The notes under the pieces: generated by a model | Seen by the model: only the letters and a program-made list of their open reading frames with translations | The model's database searches: none | What the model was told of the DNA's origin: nothing | DNA from: Paenibacillus sp. EZ-K15 | GTDB lineage: Bacteria; Bacillota; Bacilli; Paenibacillales; Paenibacillaceae | Direction of reading: 5' to 3' | NCBI RefSeq assembly: GCF_002573715.1 | Contig: NZ_PDHM01000004.1 | Span: 79,537 to 143,536, forward strand | DNA: 64,000 nucleotides | Shown: in pieces, positions 26,452-35,299 of the stretch | Numbering within the stretch: position 1 is the first letter of the stretch | How the letters are laid out: each line of letters begins with the position of its first letter | Program-made: the position numbers and the translations under genes

Positions 26452-26465
26452 AAGCTCTCTTTTTT
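26440..26465 (+). terminator. Rho-independent terminator
   Basis: Stem AGAGAGCTT / AAGCTCTCT with TTTTTT. Its left arm encodes the last residues (R-E-L-stop) of the sensor-domain protein. It is a near copy of the terminator at 17474. Confidence 0.9.
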
Positions 26466-26548
26466 AAACTCCACTACTTGAAGCGTGATTTATTTAGACA
26501 ACTGAAGAGCTTAACGAAATTCGTCTGACAGGTTTAAAAGATACCATG

Positions 26549-26579
26549 AAAAGCCCGACCGTGTGAGGCCGGGCTTTTG
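26549..26579. terminator. Bidirectional terminator-like hairpin
   Basis: Stem AAAAGCCCGACC / GGCCGGGCTTTT around GTGTGA. It has T-runs on both strands and lies between the sensor-domain gene and the coding-like remnant on the minus strand. Confidence 0.75.
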
Positions 26580-26580
26580 T

Positions 26581-26732
26581 CTATGCGATTGTATAACGAT
26601 CCGTGCAAAATAATTGAATTTGACGCAAATTTCCTTGTACCGTAGCAAAGGCACGGGCCACTAGAGCCGCATCACCCACCCATTCATTAGCTGCTAATCT
26701 TTGTGTTTTGGAGCGGTAGAAATGGTGTGTGT
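26581..26732 (-). pseudogene. Coding-like C-terminal remnant, unidentified
   Basis: The minus strand is open for 50 codons ending at a TAG at 26581 and reads LAANEWVGDAALVARAFATVQ then GNLRQIQLFCTDRYTIA. The composition looks like real protein, but there is no start codon or ribosome site and an in-frame stop lies just upstream. It is probably the tail of a deleted gene; I do not recognise the family. The rest of the 26.45-26.91 kb gap shows only promoter-like AT-rich sequence ahead of the transporter. Confidence 0.4.
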
Positions 26733-26914
26733 TTTATTTATTAATTATTAAGCTGTTGATGAGATTTTCGAATGTAACAATTTTCATATATAATTGAACT
26801 GAAGTAATGTCATGCTGTCAACAGCGGTCGGAAGTCAAGTCTTTCGTATTGTGACTCTCCAGGTTCATCCGTAAATCTTGAGATCACTAAAATATAATTA
26901 AATGAGGGAAGCGA

Positions 26915-28012
26915 ATGAATTTTTTGCGGGAGTTTTTTGCTAACCATATAGTAAGAAGAATTCTGTTCCTCTTACTTGTCGTTTTATTGCTTTATAGCTT
27001 AAGAGGTATGCTCAATTTGCTGTTATTGCTGTTTCTTGTTACCTTCGTCATGGGACGCCTAGAGCACTTTATTACGAAGAAAATATCTAAGCTGTTTCCT
27101 ATATCGTCTATAGTCGTTAATACGATATTGTATGGGGCTTTAATATTTGGGCTTGTATACGGAATTGTCAATTATGTTCCGAAGCTCATTAGTCAAATTT
27201 CCGATTTATATTTTTCCATTATCAGATTCGTGAATACACCTCAGTCGGATGAAATTGCTGAGCTTGTCTCCTCCGCGCTGGGTAAGCTGGAATTAGAGCA
27301 ATACGGAAGCCAGGCATTAAATTATATTCTGAAGATAGGCAAATGGGCCGAGGTTATCATTTTTGTTATTGTATTGAGCTACTTCTACTTAATCCAGAAG
27401 AAAACAGTCAATGACTTTACAGATAAGTTGAGCAAAAGCAAAATAAGCTGGGCTTACAATGAGTTTAAATATTTTGGCAAAAAATTCACCTCTTCCTTCG
27501 GTAAAGTGATCGAGGTTCAACTGATGATCGCCTTGTTCAACACGATTCTAACGACTATCGGGTTGTCGATTTTGGGTTACCCTTACTTGTTCGCTCTAAC
27601 GATTATGGTATTTTTACTAAGCCTTATCCCGGTAGTCGGTGTTGTTATTTCCTTCATTCCGATCAGTATTATCGGTTACCAGATTGGCGGTATCTCAACC
27701 GTCATTTGGGCGATTGTTATGATTTTGCTCATCCATGCAGTTGAGACATACTTCTTAAATCCGAAGCTGTATGCTCACAAAACGAAGCTGCCGATGTTCT
27801 ACACCTTTATTGTTCTTATTTTCTCCCAGCACTTCATGGGGATCTGGGGGCTTATTATCGGGATTCCGATCTTTATGTTCCTGCTCGATATTTTTGAAGT
27901 CGATCAAAGCAACGCGGTATCATCAAAAAAAGAAGCTGTACAGCTTTCAGGAGAAAACGCAAGTCCTAGGAGTCATCATTTCCCGCACAACGAAGATAAA
28001 GAAGAATCCTGA
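26915..28012 (+). CDS. AI-2E-family (PerM/YtvI-like) transporter
   Basis: A 365-residue polytopic membrane protein. There are two N-terminal helices, an amphipathic stretch (residues 95-150), then several C-terminal helices including VIIFVIVLSYFYLIQKKTV, LIPVVGVVISFIPISIIGYQIGG and the conserved GIWGLIIGIPIFMFLLDIF. This is the DUF20/AI-2E transporter pattern; members have been linked to autoinducer or Na+/H+ transport, and the substrate here is unknown. Site GAGGGAAG precedes the ATG. It is the intact parent of the broken copy at 12728-13451. The last 35 residues are polar and differ from that copy. Confidence 0.9.
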   Translation: MNFLREFFANHIVRRILFLLLVVLLLYSLRGMLNLLLLLFLVTFVMGRLEHFITKKISKLFPISSIVVNTILYGALIFGLVYGIVNYVPKLISQISDLYFSIIRFVNTPQSDEIAELVSSALGKLELEQYGSQALNYILKIGKWAEVIIFVIVLSYFYLIQKKTVNDFTDKLSKSKISWAYNEFKYFGKKFTSSFGKVIEVQLMIALFNTILTTIGLSILGYPYLFALTIMVFLLSLIPVVGVVISFIPISIIGYQIGGISTVIWAIVMILLIHAVETYFLNPKLYAHKTKLPMFYTFIVLIFSQHFMGIWGLIIGIPIFMFLLDIFEVDQSNAVSSKKEAVQLSGENASPRSHHFPHNEDKEES

Positions 28013-28045
28013 TGCTGAACGATCTATACCAACTGGAAACACTAT

Positions 28046-28112
28046 AAGCTGTTGAATGGGATTGTGAATGTTAAACAAAGCATGATTAGAAATTTTAGGT
28101 TTACCTACTCCT
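28046..28112 (+). pseudogene. 67-bp scrap duplicated from the sensor-domain gene
   Basis: About 67 bases match 25866-25935 inside the sensor-domain gene with small indels (GTTGAATGGGATTGTGAAT, AAAGCATGATTAGA and TTTTAGGTTTACCTACTCC). No coding capacity remains. Confidence 0.75.
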
Positions 28113-28231
28113 TCAGACTTGTCTAGGATGATGTACTCCTATGACCGGTTGATTTCCGTTTCATGATGGAACGGACCTTCTCGGAGTCCTCCATGCTGAT
28201 ATTAGCTGGATGGGATAAATATAAGATAAGA

Positions 28232-28266
28232 AAAATGACTACAGAAAAATTCCGTAGTCATTTTCT
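28232..28266. terminator. Bidirectional terminator
   Basis: Stem AAAATGACTAC / GTAGTCATTTT. It lies just past the minus-strand LPMO gene end and has a T-run in both directions. Confidence 0.8.
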
Positions 28267-28282
28267 AATGAAAGTCAGAAGA

Positions 28283-29623
28283 TTAAGGAATAAATTTCCA
28301 AACATCTGCACTTCCTGGAGTTTCACCTAGCGTCCACCATTTCGCTTCATAATTTACACCATTATAGGTTACTTTGCTGCCACCAACGTAAACCGTGGAT
28401 GCATCCCAGGCAGGGTATGTGACAGGTGCGCTAGGTGTCGTTACATTGACAATATTGCTAGCAGCGGATACATTACCAGCGGCATCAACAGCTTTTACAG
28501 TAAAGGAGTAAGCCGTATTTGGCGACAGACCTGTAACCGTGTATTCAAGCGTTGAACCCGAAACCGTAGCGACTAATGTCGAGCCTTGGAACACTTGATA
28601 GCCTGTTACACCCACATTGTCCGTTGAAGTATTCCACATTAAAGGCACTGTAGTAGATGTAGTTGTACCCATCACATGTAAGCTTGTAGGTGCTGAAGGA
28701 GCCTCCGTATCAGGACCTACTACAGCTAGTGTGGTGAAGGAAGCAGGATTGCTGGCGGGTGATACGTTCCCAGCAGCATCTACTGCTTTAACGGTAATGT
28801 TATAGGTTGTAGTAGGTGTTAAGCCTGTTAGATTGTAATTCAATGCACTTGTGGAACCGATTTGGGTTGAGCCGTTGAAAATCCGATAATTCGTAACGCC
28901 AACATTATCAGTAGCAGCATTCCAAGAAATTGTTGCACTAGTGGTTGCAACATTGGAAGCTGTTACTCCTGTCGGAGCAGTTGGCGCTGTTGTATCTGGA
29001 TTTCCACCACCGGTGAAGTTCACATCGATAACGTTATAGAATGCATTTCCTGTGTCCGCAATTTCCCAGACGGCGAGGATGACTTGATATCCCGTTCTGC
29101 TCGGTACGTTACAAGTGTCGGAATAAGTATTGGACGGCATGCCCTTATACGGTACATTACAGAAAGGAGTTAAGTCGAAGGATGCACGAGTTAATGGTGC
29201 ATTCGGGTCCCAATCCTGCTTGGTAATGTAGTATTTCCAGCTAGCTGTTGCATGAGGCACTTTTAACTTCCAGTCAAAAGTCGTTTGTCCAGGTGAAATG
29301 TTTACTTTTGTCCAACGAGTTGCGGATTGCTGATCAAGTGGAGCGAACAAGCCGTTAGCACTTGCAATTTTACCATCGGCTGGACCTGCTGCCGGGAATC
29401 CTTTTGCTGCTTCTAAGCTATACGGTTCATAAATAATAAGTCCACAATTCGTATTGATTCTTCTTGCACATAAATCCGCACGGCTGGACGGATTACTTAC
29501 ATATCCGTGAGCGGATGCTTTGGACTCGAATAAGAATAGAGCCATAACAGCGAGCGTCATTAATAGACCGCCAGCCAAGACCTTCTTAATTAGTCCGGAA
29601 TTGGGAAAACGTAGGGTTAACAT
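28283..29623 (-). CDS. Secreted chitin-active lytic polysaccharide monooxygenase (AA10), FnIII x2, CBM5/12
   Basis: Signal peptide residues 1-38 (KK, long hydrophobic core, SKASA) are cleaved before His39-Gly-Tyr-Val. His39 becomes the N-terminal histidine of the copper-binding His brace; the second brace His is in VPHATASW near residue 123. The AA10 domain runs to about 205. Two fibronectin III repeats (each with DTxAPTxPT, NVGVTxYxxF and VKAVDAAGNVS) and a C-terminal chitin-binding module (YPAWDASTVY, YEAKWWTLGETPG) follow. The enzyme oxidatively cleaves chitin outside the cell. AA10 plus FnIII plus CBM of this size is known from insect-associated Paenibacillus. The ATG at 29623 follows GAGGAGG. 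Confidence 0.95.
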   Translation of the reverse strand: MLTLRFPNSGLIKKVLAGGLLMTLAVMALFLFESKASAHGYVSNPSSRADLCARRINTNCGLIIYEPYSLEAAKGFPAAGPADGKIASANGLFAPLDQQSATRWTKVNISPGQTTFDWKLKVPHATASWKYYITKQDWDPNAPLTRASFDLTPFCNVPYKGMPSNTYSDTCNVPSRTGYQVILAVWEIADTGNAFYNVIDVNFTGGGNPDTTAPTAPTGVTASNVATTSATISWNAATDNVGVTNYRIFNGSTQIGSTSALNYNLTGLTPTTTYNITVKAVDAAGNVSPASNPASFTTLAVVGPDTEAPSAPTSLHVMGTTTSTTVPLMWNTSTDNVGVTGYQVFQGSTLVATVSGSTLEYTVTGLSPNTAYSFTVKAVDAAGNVSAASNIVNVTTPSAPVTYPAWDASTVYVGGSKVTYNGVNYEAKWWTLGETPGSADVWKFIP

Positions 29624-29626
29624 CAA

Positions 29627-30096
29627 TAAAAAAACCTCCTCTTTTAGATAAACTATGCACGAAGAACCAAACGATCATTCGTACCTTGATTGCATAACGA
29701 CGTACTTTCTCACCTCCTTCCAGGTCAATATGTATGCTCAATAAGTGAACATAAATAACTAATGGTTGGTGTAATAAATGATTGTGTTGGTGAATAAGAG
29801 GGGATTGCTGACGTAGGTAGTAAAATAAACGTTGATGTTGGATAATGTGGTATTTTGAATGGATCTACACTAAGATGCGAAGTGGGATGAGAATATTACT
29901 CGATTTAAATAAAAAAACGTTTTCATCTATATCTATCGAAGGGAAATAGAAGTGAATCACATTTTGGATCAATTATGGAATTAAAAGGAATTTAATACCA
30001 TTTTATATTAGGCTTCTATACACTGCAATAGTTAATGAGAACTATTAAGAGCGTGAAACTAATCCTAGGAATAGGAATTCTGCAAGCGAGAACAAT
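29627..30096. other. Intergenic region with the LPMO upstream sequences
   Basis: No convincing gene. On the minus strand a near-perfect anti-SD match AAGGAGGTGAG (about 29703-29718) precedes a 12-codon frame (GTG..MQSRYE, to about 29676), a possible leader peptide. A sequence resembling a CcpA cre site (AAAACGTTTTCA, 29912-29925, two mismatches to the consensus) lies farther upstream and could couple chitin use to carbon status. Both are weak. Confidence 0.35.
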
Positions 30097-30321
30097 ATGC
30101 GCATAAGATTAATCATTCATTTTTTGGCGTTAGAAACAATATTGATCTCCCTTGCAGCTATGGTGGGCATAGTCAACAGTGTATCTAATGTACTCATTTT
30201 AGCCGTGCAAATCGCAGTCATCTATGCCTTTGTTCGTCTGCTCTCATGGAACAACGATAAAAAAGTGGCTGAAGAAATCAATGAGGGGTTAAAGGCTTTG
30301 AAGAAAAACATGGAGGAATAG
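30097..30321 (+). CDS. Small membrane protein, unknown function
   Basis: A 74-residue protein with two hydrophobic helices (residues 5-25 and 30-50) and a charged C-terminal helix rich in Lys and Glu (EEINEGLKALKKNMEE). The ribosome site is weak (AAGCGAGAA). No family is recognised. A clear terminator follows at 30367. Confidence 0.55.
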   Translation: MRIRLIIHFLALETILISLAAMVGIVNSVSNVLILAVQIAVIYAFVRLLSWNNDKKVAEEINEGLKALKKNMEE

Positions 30322-30366
30322 TCAATAAACATAATACAGCGGCGTGTGCTGCAACCGATGATTGGG

Positions 30367-30397
30367 CGGTGAGCTTTGGGAGCTTACCGTCTCTTTT
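30367..30397 (+). terminator. Rho-independent terminator
   Basis: Stem CGGTGAGCT / AGCTTACCG (G.U tolerant), 5-base loop, then TCTCTTTT. Confidence 0.75.
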
Positions 30398-30458
30398 GCA
30401 ACTTATTTGCCTGTAGATACAGCTTACCTCGATTTCTATATACATCCTTCCCGCAGTT

Positions 30459-30701
30459 TTGTACGCTGAGGTCACAAAAAAACTGGAAAGAAACCGAAAA
30501 GGGCAACATGCTGTGGGAACCATGCTATTTTTGATCGCCTTAAGTGGATTTTTCGAAGAAGACGGATCACCTTTCTTTGTTCAATCAAATTCCATTTTAT
30601 TTGTGCTTTTAATCACAAGTCATGCAGCATGGGGATGTTACGTTAAAGGTGTAAACAAGAGAGAAGTTGATCTTTTTGATATAGAAATAAAACCGAGGTG
30701 A
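30459..30701 (+). CDS. Small membrane protein upstream of DUF438 gene
   Basis: Up to 80 residues from a TTG; a start at the ATG near 30522 would leave about 59. It has two hydrophobic segments (GTMLFLIALSGFF and SILFVLLITSHAAWGCYV) and a charged tail. Its stop abuts the next gene, suggesting co-transcription. The start has no strong ribosome site, so the N-terminus is uncertain. No family is recognised. Confidence 0.5.
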   Translation: MYAEVTKKLERNRKGQHAVGTMLFLIALSGFFEEDGSPFFVQSNSILFVLLITSHAAWGCYVKGVNKREVDLFDIEIKPR

Positions 30702-30706
30702 AGAAC

Positions 30707-31963
30707 ATGAGTGAATTAATTAATAACCGTGAGAATGGAGTTTCTGCTCATCGAACCGTCCGTATAAATATGCTCAAGGATATCATTAAAGAGCTGCACC
30801 ATGGAAAAAGCGTGGAGGAAGTAAAGTCAAAATTTAACCAAGCTGTTGGAGAAATATCGGTTGATGAAATTTCGGAGCTGGAGCAAGTGCTGATGCAAGA
30901 GGAAGGAATACCGGTAACCGAAGTACAGCGACTGTGCAGCGTGCATGCTGCTGTATTCAAAGGTTCCATCCAAGACATTCATAGAGCTCATAAACCCGAA
31001 GAGCAGCCTGGACATCCAGTGCATACCTTTAAAATGGAGAACCAAGAAATCGATCGACTGGCAAATTTCAAAATCGCGCTGCATTTGGATCAATTTCTGA
31101 AGGATCAGGGAGAGGCAAATCGCCTCAAATTGCTGGAGGATTTCAGTCTCCTCTATGATGTAGATAAGCACTACAGCCGCAAAGAAAATGTGCTGTTTCC
31201 TTTTCTCGAGAAATACGGAATTTATGGACCGACCAAGGTGATGTGGGCAGTAGATGACGGTATTCGAATGGGAATAAAAGAAGTGAAATCCAAACTCACT
31301 CATTATGAGGGCAATGCGCAGAGCGTAGTGGACCTTGCAAAACGCGTCTTAAACGAAGTAACAGAAATGATCTATAAAGAGGAACATATCTTATTACCTA
31401 TGGCTCTGGAAAAGTTGACGGAAGATGAATGGCTTCAAATTGCTGCCCAAAGCGAAGAAGTCGGATATTGCTTAATTGCGCCGGATCAAGAATGGAATCC
31501 TGAAAGAGCAGCTGAACCTGGCGCAGGTCAGGGATTGGAGTCTTCTCCGCTGCAAGAGGGATATATCCGAATGAGTACAGGCATTTTATCGGTCAGACAG
31601 ATGGAATCCATTTTAAATCATTTACCAGTCGACATAACCTTTATCGATGAAAATGATATCGTTCGATATTTTTCACAGGGAAAAGAACGAATCTTCGTTC
31701 GTACCAAAGCGGTAATCGGCAGAAGTGTTCAGAACTGCCATCCTCCGCAAAGCGTTCACGTTGTAAATCAGCTGCTTGCTGATTTCAAGGCAGGTGTCAA
31801 AGATGCAGAAGATTTCTGGATCCCGGTTAAAGATAAATTTGTCTACATTCGCTATTTTGCCGTAAGGGATGAAGCAGGAACCTATCTAGGTACGCTTGAA
31901 TTCACTCAAAACATTAAGCCGATTCAGGAACTCACAGGTCAAAAACGGATACTCTCTCCGTAA
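30707..31963 (+). CDS. DUF438 domain protein with hemerythrin-like and PAS domains
   Basis: About 418 residues from the ATG at 30707, which follows GAGGTGA. Residues 10-80 form the DUF438 helix bundle. The central part is hemerythrin-like with HYSRKENVLFPFLEKYGI near residue 155 and HYEG and KEEHILLPMALEKL around 200-230; the His/Glu set can hold a di-iron centre. The C-terminal 120 residues form a PAS-type domain (ITFIDENDIVRYFSQG near 310). Such proteins are thought to sense or scavenge oxygen or nitric oxide. This is family knowledge, not shown here. Confidence 0.9.
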   Translation: MSELINNRENGVSAHRTVRINMLKDIIKELHHGKSVEEVKSKFNQAVGEISVDEISELEQVLMQEEGIPVTEVQRLCSVHAAVFKGSIQDIHRAHKPEEQPGHPVHTFKMENQEIDRLANFKIALHLDQFLKDQGEANRLKLLEDFSLLYDVDKHYSRKENVLFPFLEKYGIYGPTKVMWAVDDGIRMGIKEVKSKLTHYEGNAQSVVDLAKRVLNEVTEMIYKEEHILLPMALEKLTEDEWLQIAAQSEEVGYCLIAPDQEWNPERAAEPGAGQGLESSPLQEGYIRMSTGILSVRQMESILNHLPVDITFIDENDIVRYFSQGKERIFVRTKAVIGRSVQNCHPPQSVHVVNQLLADFKAGVKDAEDFWIPVKDKFVYIRYFAVRDEAGTYLGTLEFTQNIKPIQELTGQKRILSP

Positions 31964-32003
31964 GTTTCGTTTGATCAATTAAATCGTCCTTTCCATAAAA
32001 GAG

Positions 32004-32046
32004 GGCTGTCCTTCAAGTAGAATATCTACTTGAAGGACAGCCTTTG
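32004..32046 (+). terminator. Long perfect terminator hairpin
   Basis: An 18-bp perfect stem starting GGCTGTCCTTC with a 3-base loop, followed by TTTGTTG. It ends the DUF438 transcript. Confidence 0.9.
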
Positions 32047-32050
32047 TTGT

Positions 32051-32511
32051 CCAAGCGAGACGGAGGCCGATGCCACTCAAGCTTCTTTACAGGCAAGGAC
32101 GGGCGCCGATCCGATTGATCAAACCTAAAACGTGTTAGACAGCTCGCTTGAAGCAAGAGATAATCTGGAGAAGTGGGGAACTCTCCTATACAGCTCTGTA
32201 GGCGCTTCCTTAGTCTTAATTAAGACGGTACAATTCAGAGTAGATCCCAGAAATCCGTCCCGAGCTAAAATTCATAATGCGCCATGGGTTAAAGGCAAGG
32301 GTAACAATACGTTCTTGAAGAACCTGGCAAGAGGCAAGCCGCGACCTATGGCGGGGCTGTAGCAGGCGGAGCCGTCGGTGCGATGATTGGCGGTCCGGTT
32401 GGTGCGGCCATCGGTTCCTATGTAGGCGGTACGAGTGGAGCCTTTGTCGGTGATGGTGCAGCTAAAGTGGTCGAAAAGGGAGTTCGCTGGATTAGCGGAC
32501 TGTTCAAATAA
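32051..32511 (+). pseudogene. Remnant of a large glycine-zipper (type VII secretion/LXG-like) effector
   Basis: The frame starting near 32057 reads TEADATQASLQARTGADPIDQ, hits an in-frame TAA at about 32129, and continues through SSVGASLVLIKTVQFRVDPRNP. A +1 shift near 32330 then restores QAATYGGAVAGGAVGAM and GAAIGSYVGGTSGAF, ending VRWISGLFK and TAA at 32511. Gly-zipper tails of this kind close many large secreted WXG100/LXG-type proteins of Bacillales. With no start, a stop and a frameshift, this is a decayed C-terminal piece. The effector assignment is an inference. Confidence 0.6.
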
Positions 32512-32531
32512 TTTCAGGAAGGCGCTAAATC

Positions 32532-33005
32532 ATGAACGCGATATCTTATCGGAAATCCGTGGCATGGGGCAAATCACTTGGCAGTTTACTGTTTGTGCTG
32601 GCCTGTCTGTTTCTGCTGTACGCGGCTTTTTTTATGGATACCTCCTTTATTCGTAAGTTTTTTTGTATCACATCAGCCATAATAGGGATTCCGTTTTTTG
32701 GAGGATATTTGGTTGTCAGCTTGCCAAAGGCGCTGAAATCAGACACGCAGCTGCTCACCTACGACCAAAATTCCATTTCAGATGGTACGCGGACCGTAGC
32801 CTGGGCGGAGATTACAAGCATCAGCTACAGCGGCCCTTCCATTCGGAAGTGGCTGCTTCCGAAATTTCCTGTGCTGATTTTTCATTTGAAAAACAGAGAG
32901 ACCTGGACTGTGAATACGTATTATTTGTTGACCGATACCGAAATTCAGTCTGCCATGAAGCGCCTGCGGGGGCTGATCAGCCGTAACGGAAAGGAAACGA
33001 AATAG
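32532..33005 (+). CDS. Two-helix membrane protein with PH-like domain (STM3941-like), possible immunity protein
   Basis: A 157-residue protein. Two hydrophobic helices (LGSLLFVLACLFLLYAAFF and FCITSAIIGIPFFGGYLVV) are followed by a beta-rich cytosolic part (TQLLTYDQNSISDG, TVAWAEITSISY, WTVNTYYLLTD) resembling STM3941/PH-like small proteins. It starts 21 bp after the effector remnant, the position where immunity genes of secreted toxins lie. AGGAAGG precedes the ATG. Function is inferred only from place. Confidence 0.65.
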   Translation: MNAISYRKSVAWGKSLGSLLFVLACLFLLYAAFFMDTSFIRKFFCITSAIIGIPFFGGYLVVSLPKALKSDTQLLTYDQNSISDGTRTVAWAEITSISYSGPSIRKWLLPKFPVLIFHLKNRETWTVNTYYLLTDTEIQSAMKRLRGLISRNGKETK

Positions 33006-33029
33006 ATCTGTACTGGAGGATTTGCTTAC

Positions 33030-33504
33030 ATGAGCGAGCATTCGGATTACGGATCGGAATTCTAACAAAGTACTGACCATCCACGAGCTGCAGCAGCGGT
33101 ATTTGTATCACTTGTTTGACAATAACACGCTTCATTTTCTATCCTGGACAGAGCCGCAGGATTGGGAAGAGGAGCTTGTACGTTTCTATGGAGTGAAGCC
33201 TTCGAAGGCTGAAGGGATGACTTTATCCGAATCCAAGGTTGTGATCACTGAAGAATTGTGGAATCGGCTGACAGTTGGTGAATCCCCTGCCTCCCCTCTC
33301 TATGACGAGCTCTCATCCGACCAGCAGCAGCTGATTGCAGAATGGCAGCAGGATTTTCAAACCAATGCCCGTACCATGGATAATCTAAGCACGATAAGAA
33401 TTGGCAGCGGAAATCAGACGGCAATCGAGGATATTTTGTTTGTACTTCCTGCCAAAGAAGGATCAATAATCTTAGAACCCCTCGGCCATATCGAATCAGA
33501 CTAA
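33030..33504 (+). pseudogene. Frameshifted small gene downstream of effector remnant
   Basis: The ATG at 33030 follows TGGAGG at 9 bases but its frame stops after MSEHSDYGSEF. One frame over, the sequence is open from about 33058 (SNKVLTIHELQQRYLYHLFD) to 33504 and reads like one soluble acidic protein of about 150 residues. The simplest reading is a one-base indel near 33055-33062. An alternative is a short gene starting at TTG 33103, but it has no ribosome site there. No family is recognised; it may be a second immunity-type gene. Confidence 0.55.
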
Positions 33505-33532
33505 GAGAGCACCCTTCCGGTGCTCTCTTTTC
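33504..33532 (+). terminator. Rho-independent terminator
   Basis: Stem AGAGAGCACC / GGTGCTCTCT, loop CTTCC, then TTTTC. Confidence 0.88.
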
Positions 33533-33657
33533 AAACAGACAGTCTTACACCCCACGCATCCCAAATCAACCCAGCAATGTATTATCTTGAACTTTGCGAA
33601 GTACTAGAATCTCCTCTATAATAATAGGCTAATCTTAAACTGCGTCAGGAGGAAACA

Positions 33658-34911
33658 ATGGACTTTATCAAAAATCAACTAGACGGATATGGCATGAGCG
33701 AACCAACCATTGGATATCTCTCGAATATGATCATGGTCGTTTTTATCGCTGTGGTCTCCATACTGGCCAATTTTATTACCAAAAAAATCGTGCTGAAGAC
33801 GATTATTCATATCGTCAACAACAATCGGTACACATGGGACAATATCATCGTGGAGAAAAAAGTGTTCCACAAGCTGTCGCATCTTGTGCCGGCAATCATT
33901 ATTTATTTTTCGGCGTCCATCTTTCCGGCGTACCAGATTCTGATTGAAAAAGCAGCAATGACATACATGATTATCGTAACCATCACGGTGTTGAATGCCC
34001 TGCTTAATGCCTTTGATGACATTTATCGTTCGTTTGAGGTCTCCAAGATTAGGCCGATTAAGGGATACATTCAGGTGGTAAAGATCGTTCTCTTCATCAT
34101 CGGCGGCATTGTGGTCATCTCGAACCTCATCGGTCAGAATCCTTTGATCATTCTTAGTGGGCTTGGTGCTTTATCGGCCGTTCTGATGTTAGTTTTCAAG
34201 GACTCTATATTGGGCCTGGTAGCAGGCGTACAATTATCATCGAATGATATGGTGCGTGTCGGTGACTGGATTGAAATGCCTAAATATCATGCGGACGGCG
34301 ATGTAATCGACATTACATTGAATACGGTAAAAGTGATGAATTTTGATAAGACAATCACGATGATTCCGAGCTACGCTCTCATCTCGGATTCGTTCAAGAA
34401 TTGGAGAGGCATGCAAGTATCCGGTGGTAGAAGGATTAAGCGCAGCTTCTATATCGATACGAGCAGCATAAGCTTTTGCACAAAGGAAATGATTGAGGAA
34501 TTTCAGAAGATTCACTACCTTACCGATTACATCACGACCAGATTAAATGAAATCAACGCGTACAACATCGAACACCAGATTAATACGGAAAGCAAAGTGA
34601 ATGGTAGACAGCTTACAAATGTGGGCGTATTCAGGGAATACATCCATCAGTATCTACGGAATCATCCGAAAATCCATAAGGATATGACGCTGATTGTCAG
34701 ACAGTTAGCGCCGGGAGATAACGGACTGCCGTTGGAAATCTATGCTTTCAGTAATGATACCGCCTGGGGAGTGTATGAATCGATTCAAGCGGATATCTTT
34801 GATCACATTTTTGCCGTTGCGCCGACATTTGGGTTACGTGCCTTCCAAAACCCAACCGGCCATGATATCGTTCAACTCAAAGAAAGCCCGGAATATTCCC
34901 GAGGATATTGA
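33658..34911 (+). CDS. MscS-family mechanosensitive ion channel (YbdG/MscM-like)
   Basis: The protein has 417 residues. It has about five N-terminal transmembrane helices and the MscS pore helix region LIILSGLGALSAVLMLVFKDSILGLVAGVQL (about residues 162-195). The beta domain follows (VRVGDWIEMPKYHADGDVIDI, FDKTITMIPSYALISDSFKNW). A C-terminal cytosolic domain of about 150 residues is larger than in MscS and fits the YbdG subgroup. It relieves hypoosmotic stress by opening under membrane tension. CAGGAGG precedes the ATG. It is monocistronic by context. Confidence 0.93.
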   Translation: MDFIKNQLDGYGMSEPTIGYLSNMIMVVFIAVVSILANFITKKIVLKTIIHIVNNNRYTWDNIIVEKKVFHKLSHLVPAIIIYFSASIFPAYQILIEKAAMTYMIIVTITVLNALLNAFDDIYRSFEVSKIRPIKGYIQVVKIVLFIIGGIVVISNLIGQNPLIILSGLGALSAVLMLVFKDSILGLVAGVQLSSNDMVRVGDWIEMPKYHADGDVIDITLNTVKVMNFDKTITMIPSYALISDSFKNWRGMQVSGGRRIKRSFYIDTSSISFCTKEMIEEFQKIHYLTDYITTRLNEINAYNIEHQINTESKVNGRQLTNVGVFREYIHQYLRNHPKIHKDMTLIVRQLAPGDNGLPLEIYAFSNDTAWGVYESIQADIFDHIFAVAPTFGLRAFQNPTGHDIVQLKESPEYSRGY

Positions 34912-35030
34912 GATCGGATCGGAGGTAAGTTGAAGCGATTTGCCAGGTGTAGGCATACTAAATGTTATTCGTGAGATACCCAAGGAAAGACGGAATTTAT
35001 AATACAAAAGGTACCCATGCCCGCACCTTT

Positions 35031-35186
35031 TTAAAGTGTCCAGACAATGGGTACCAGTTTATACAAGGCGGCCTCATAGCCTAAGCGATTTGCCGTTCTC
35101 ACAGTCGAATCAATACATATGTGGCTCATCATGCTACCAATGACTACTCCTTTATGAATTTTGATCCCTTCTCCACTAACCCGTTC
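35031..35186 (-). pseudogene. C-terminal remnant of an isochorismatase-family cysteine hydrolase
   Basis: The minus strand reads KGVVIGSMMSHICIDSTVRTANRLGYEAAL, split by nothing but lacking any start. The MMSHICIDSTVR segment is the catalytic-cysteine motif of isochorismatase-like hydrolases (family typical VGMMSHMCVDSTVR). The tail then goes out of register (YKLVPIVWTL) to a stop. An in-frame stop sits just upstream of position 35187. A 9-bp inverted repeat GGTACCCAT/ATGGGTACC lies at about 35010-35056. The rest of the 34.9-35.3 kb gap shows nothing else. Confidence 0.65.
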
Positions 35187-35299
35187 TCTTTAATTCCCCC
35201 ACAGAACTTCGCCAATTTTATTATTCTTGTAAATGTGTCCAATACAATTTTCTCCTTTGATCATAGGATACTTTGAATATGATTAAAGGAGGATTTATA

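Noticed and set aside
29676..29720. Short leader frame with a strong anti-SD sequence before the LPMO gene
   Set aside because: Kept only as a note in the intergenic entry. There is no hairpin pair and the start is poorly spaced.
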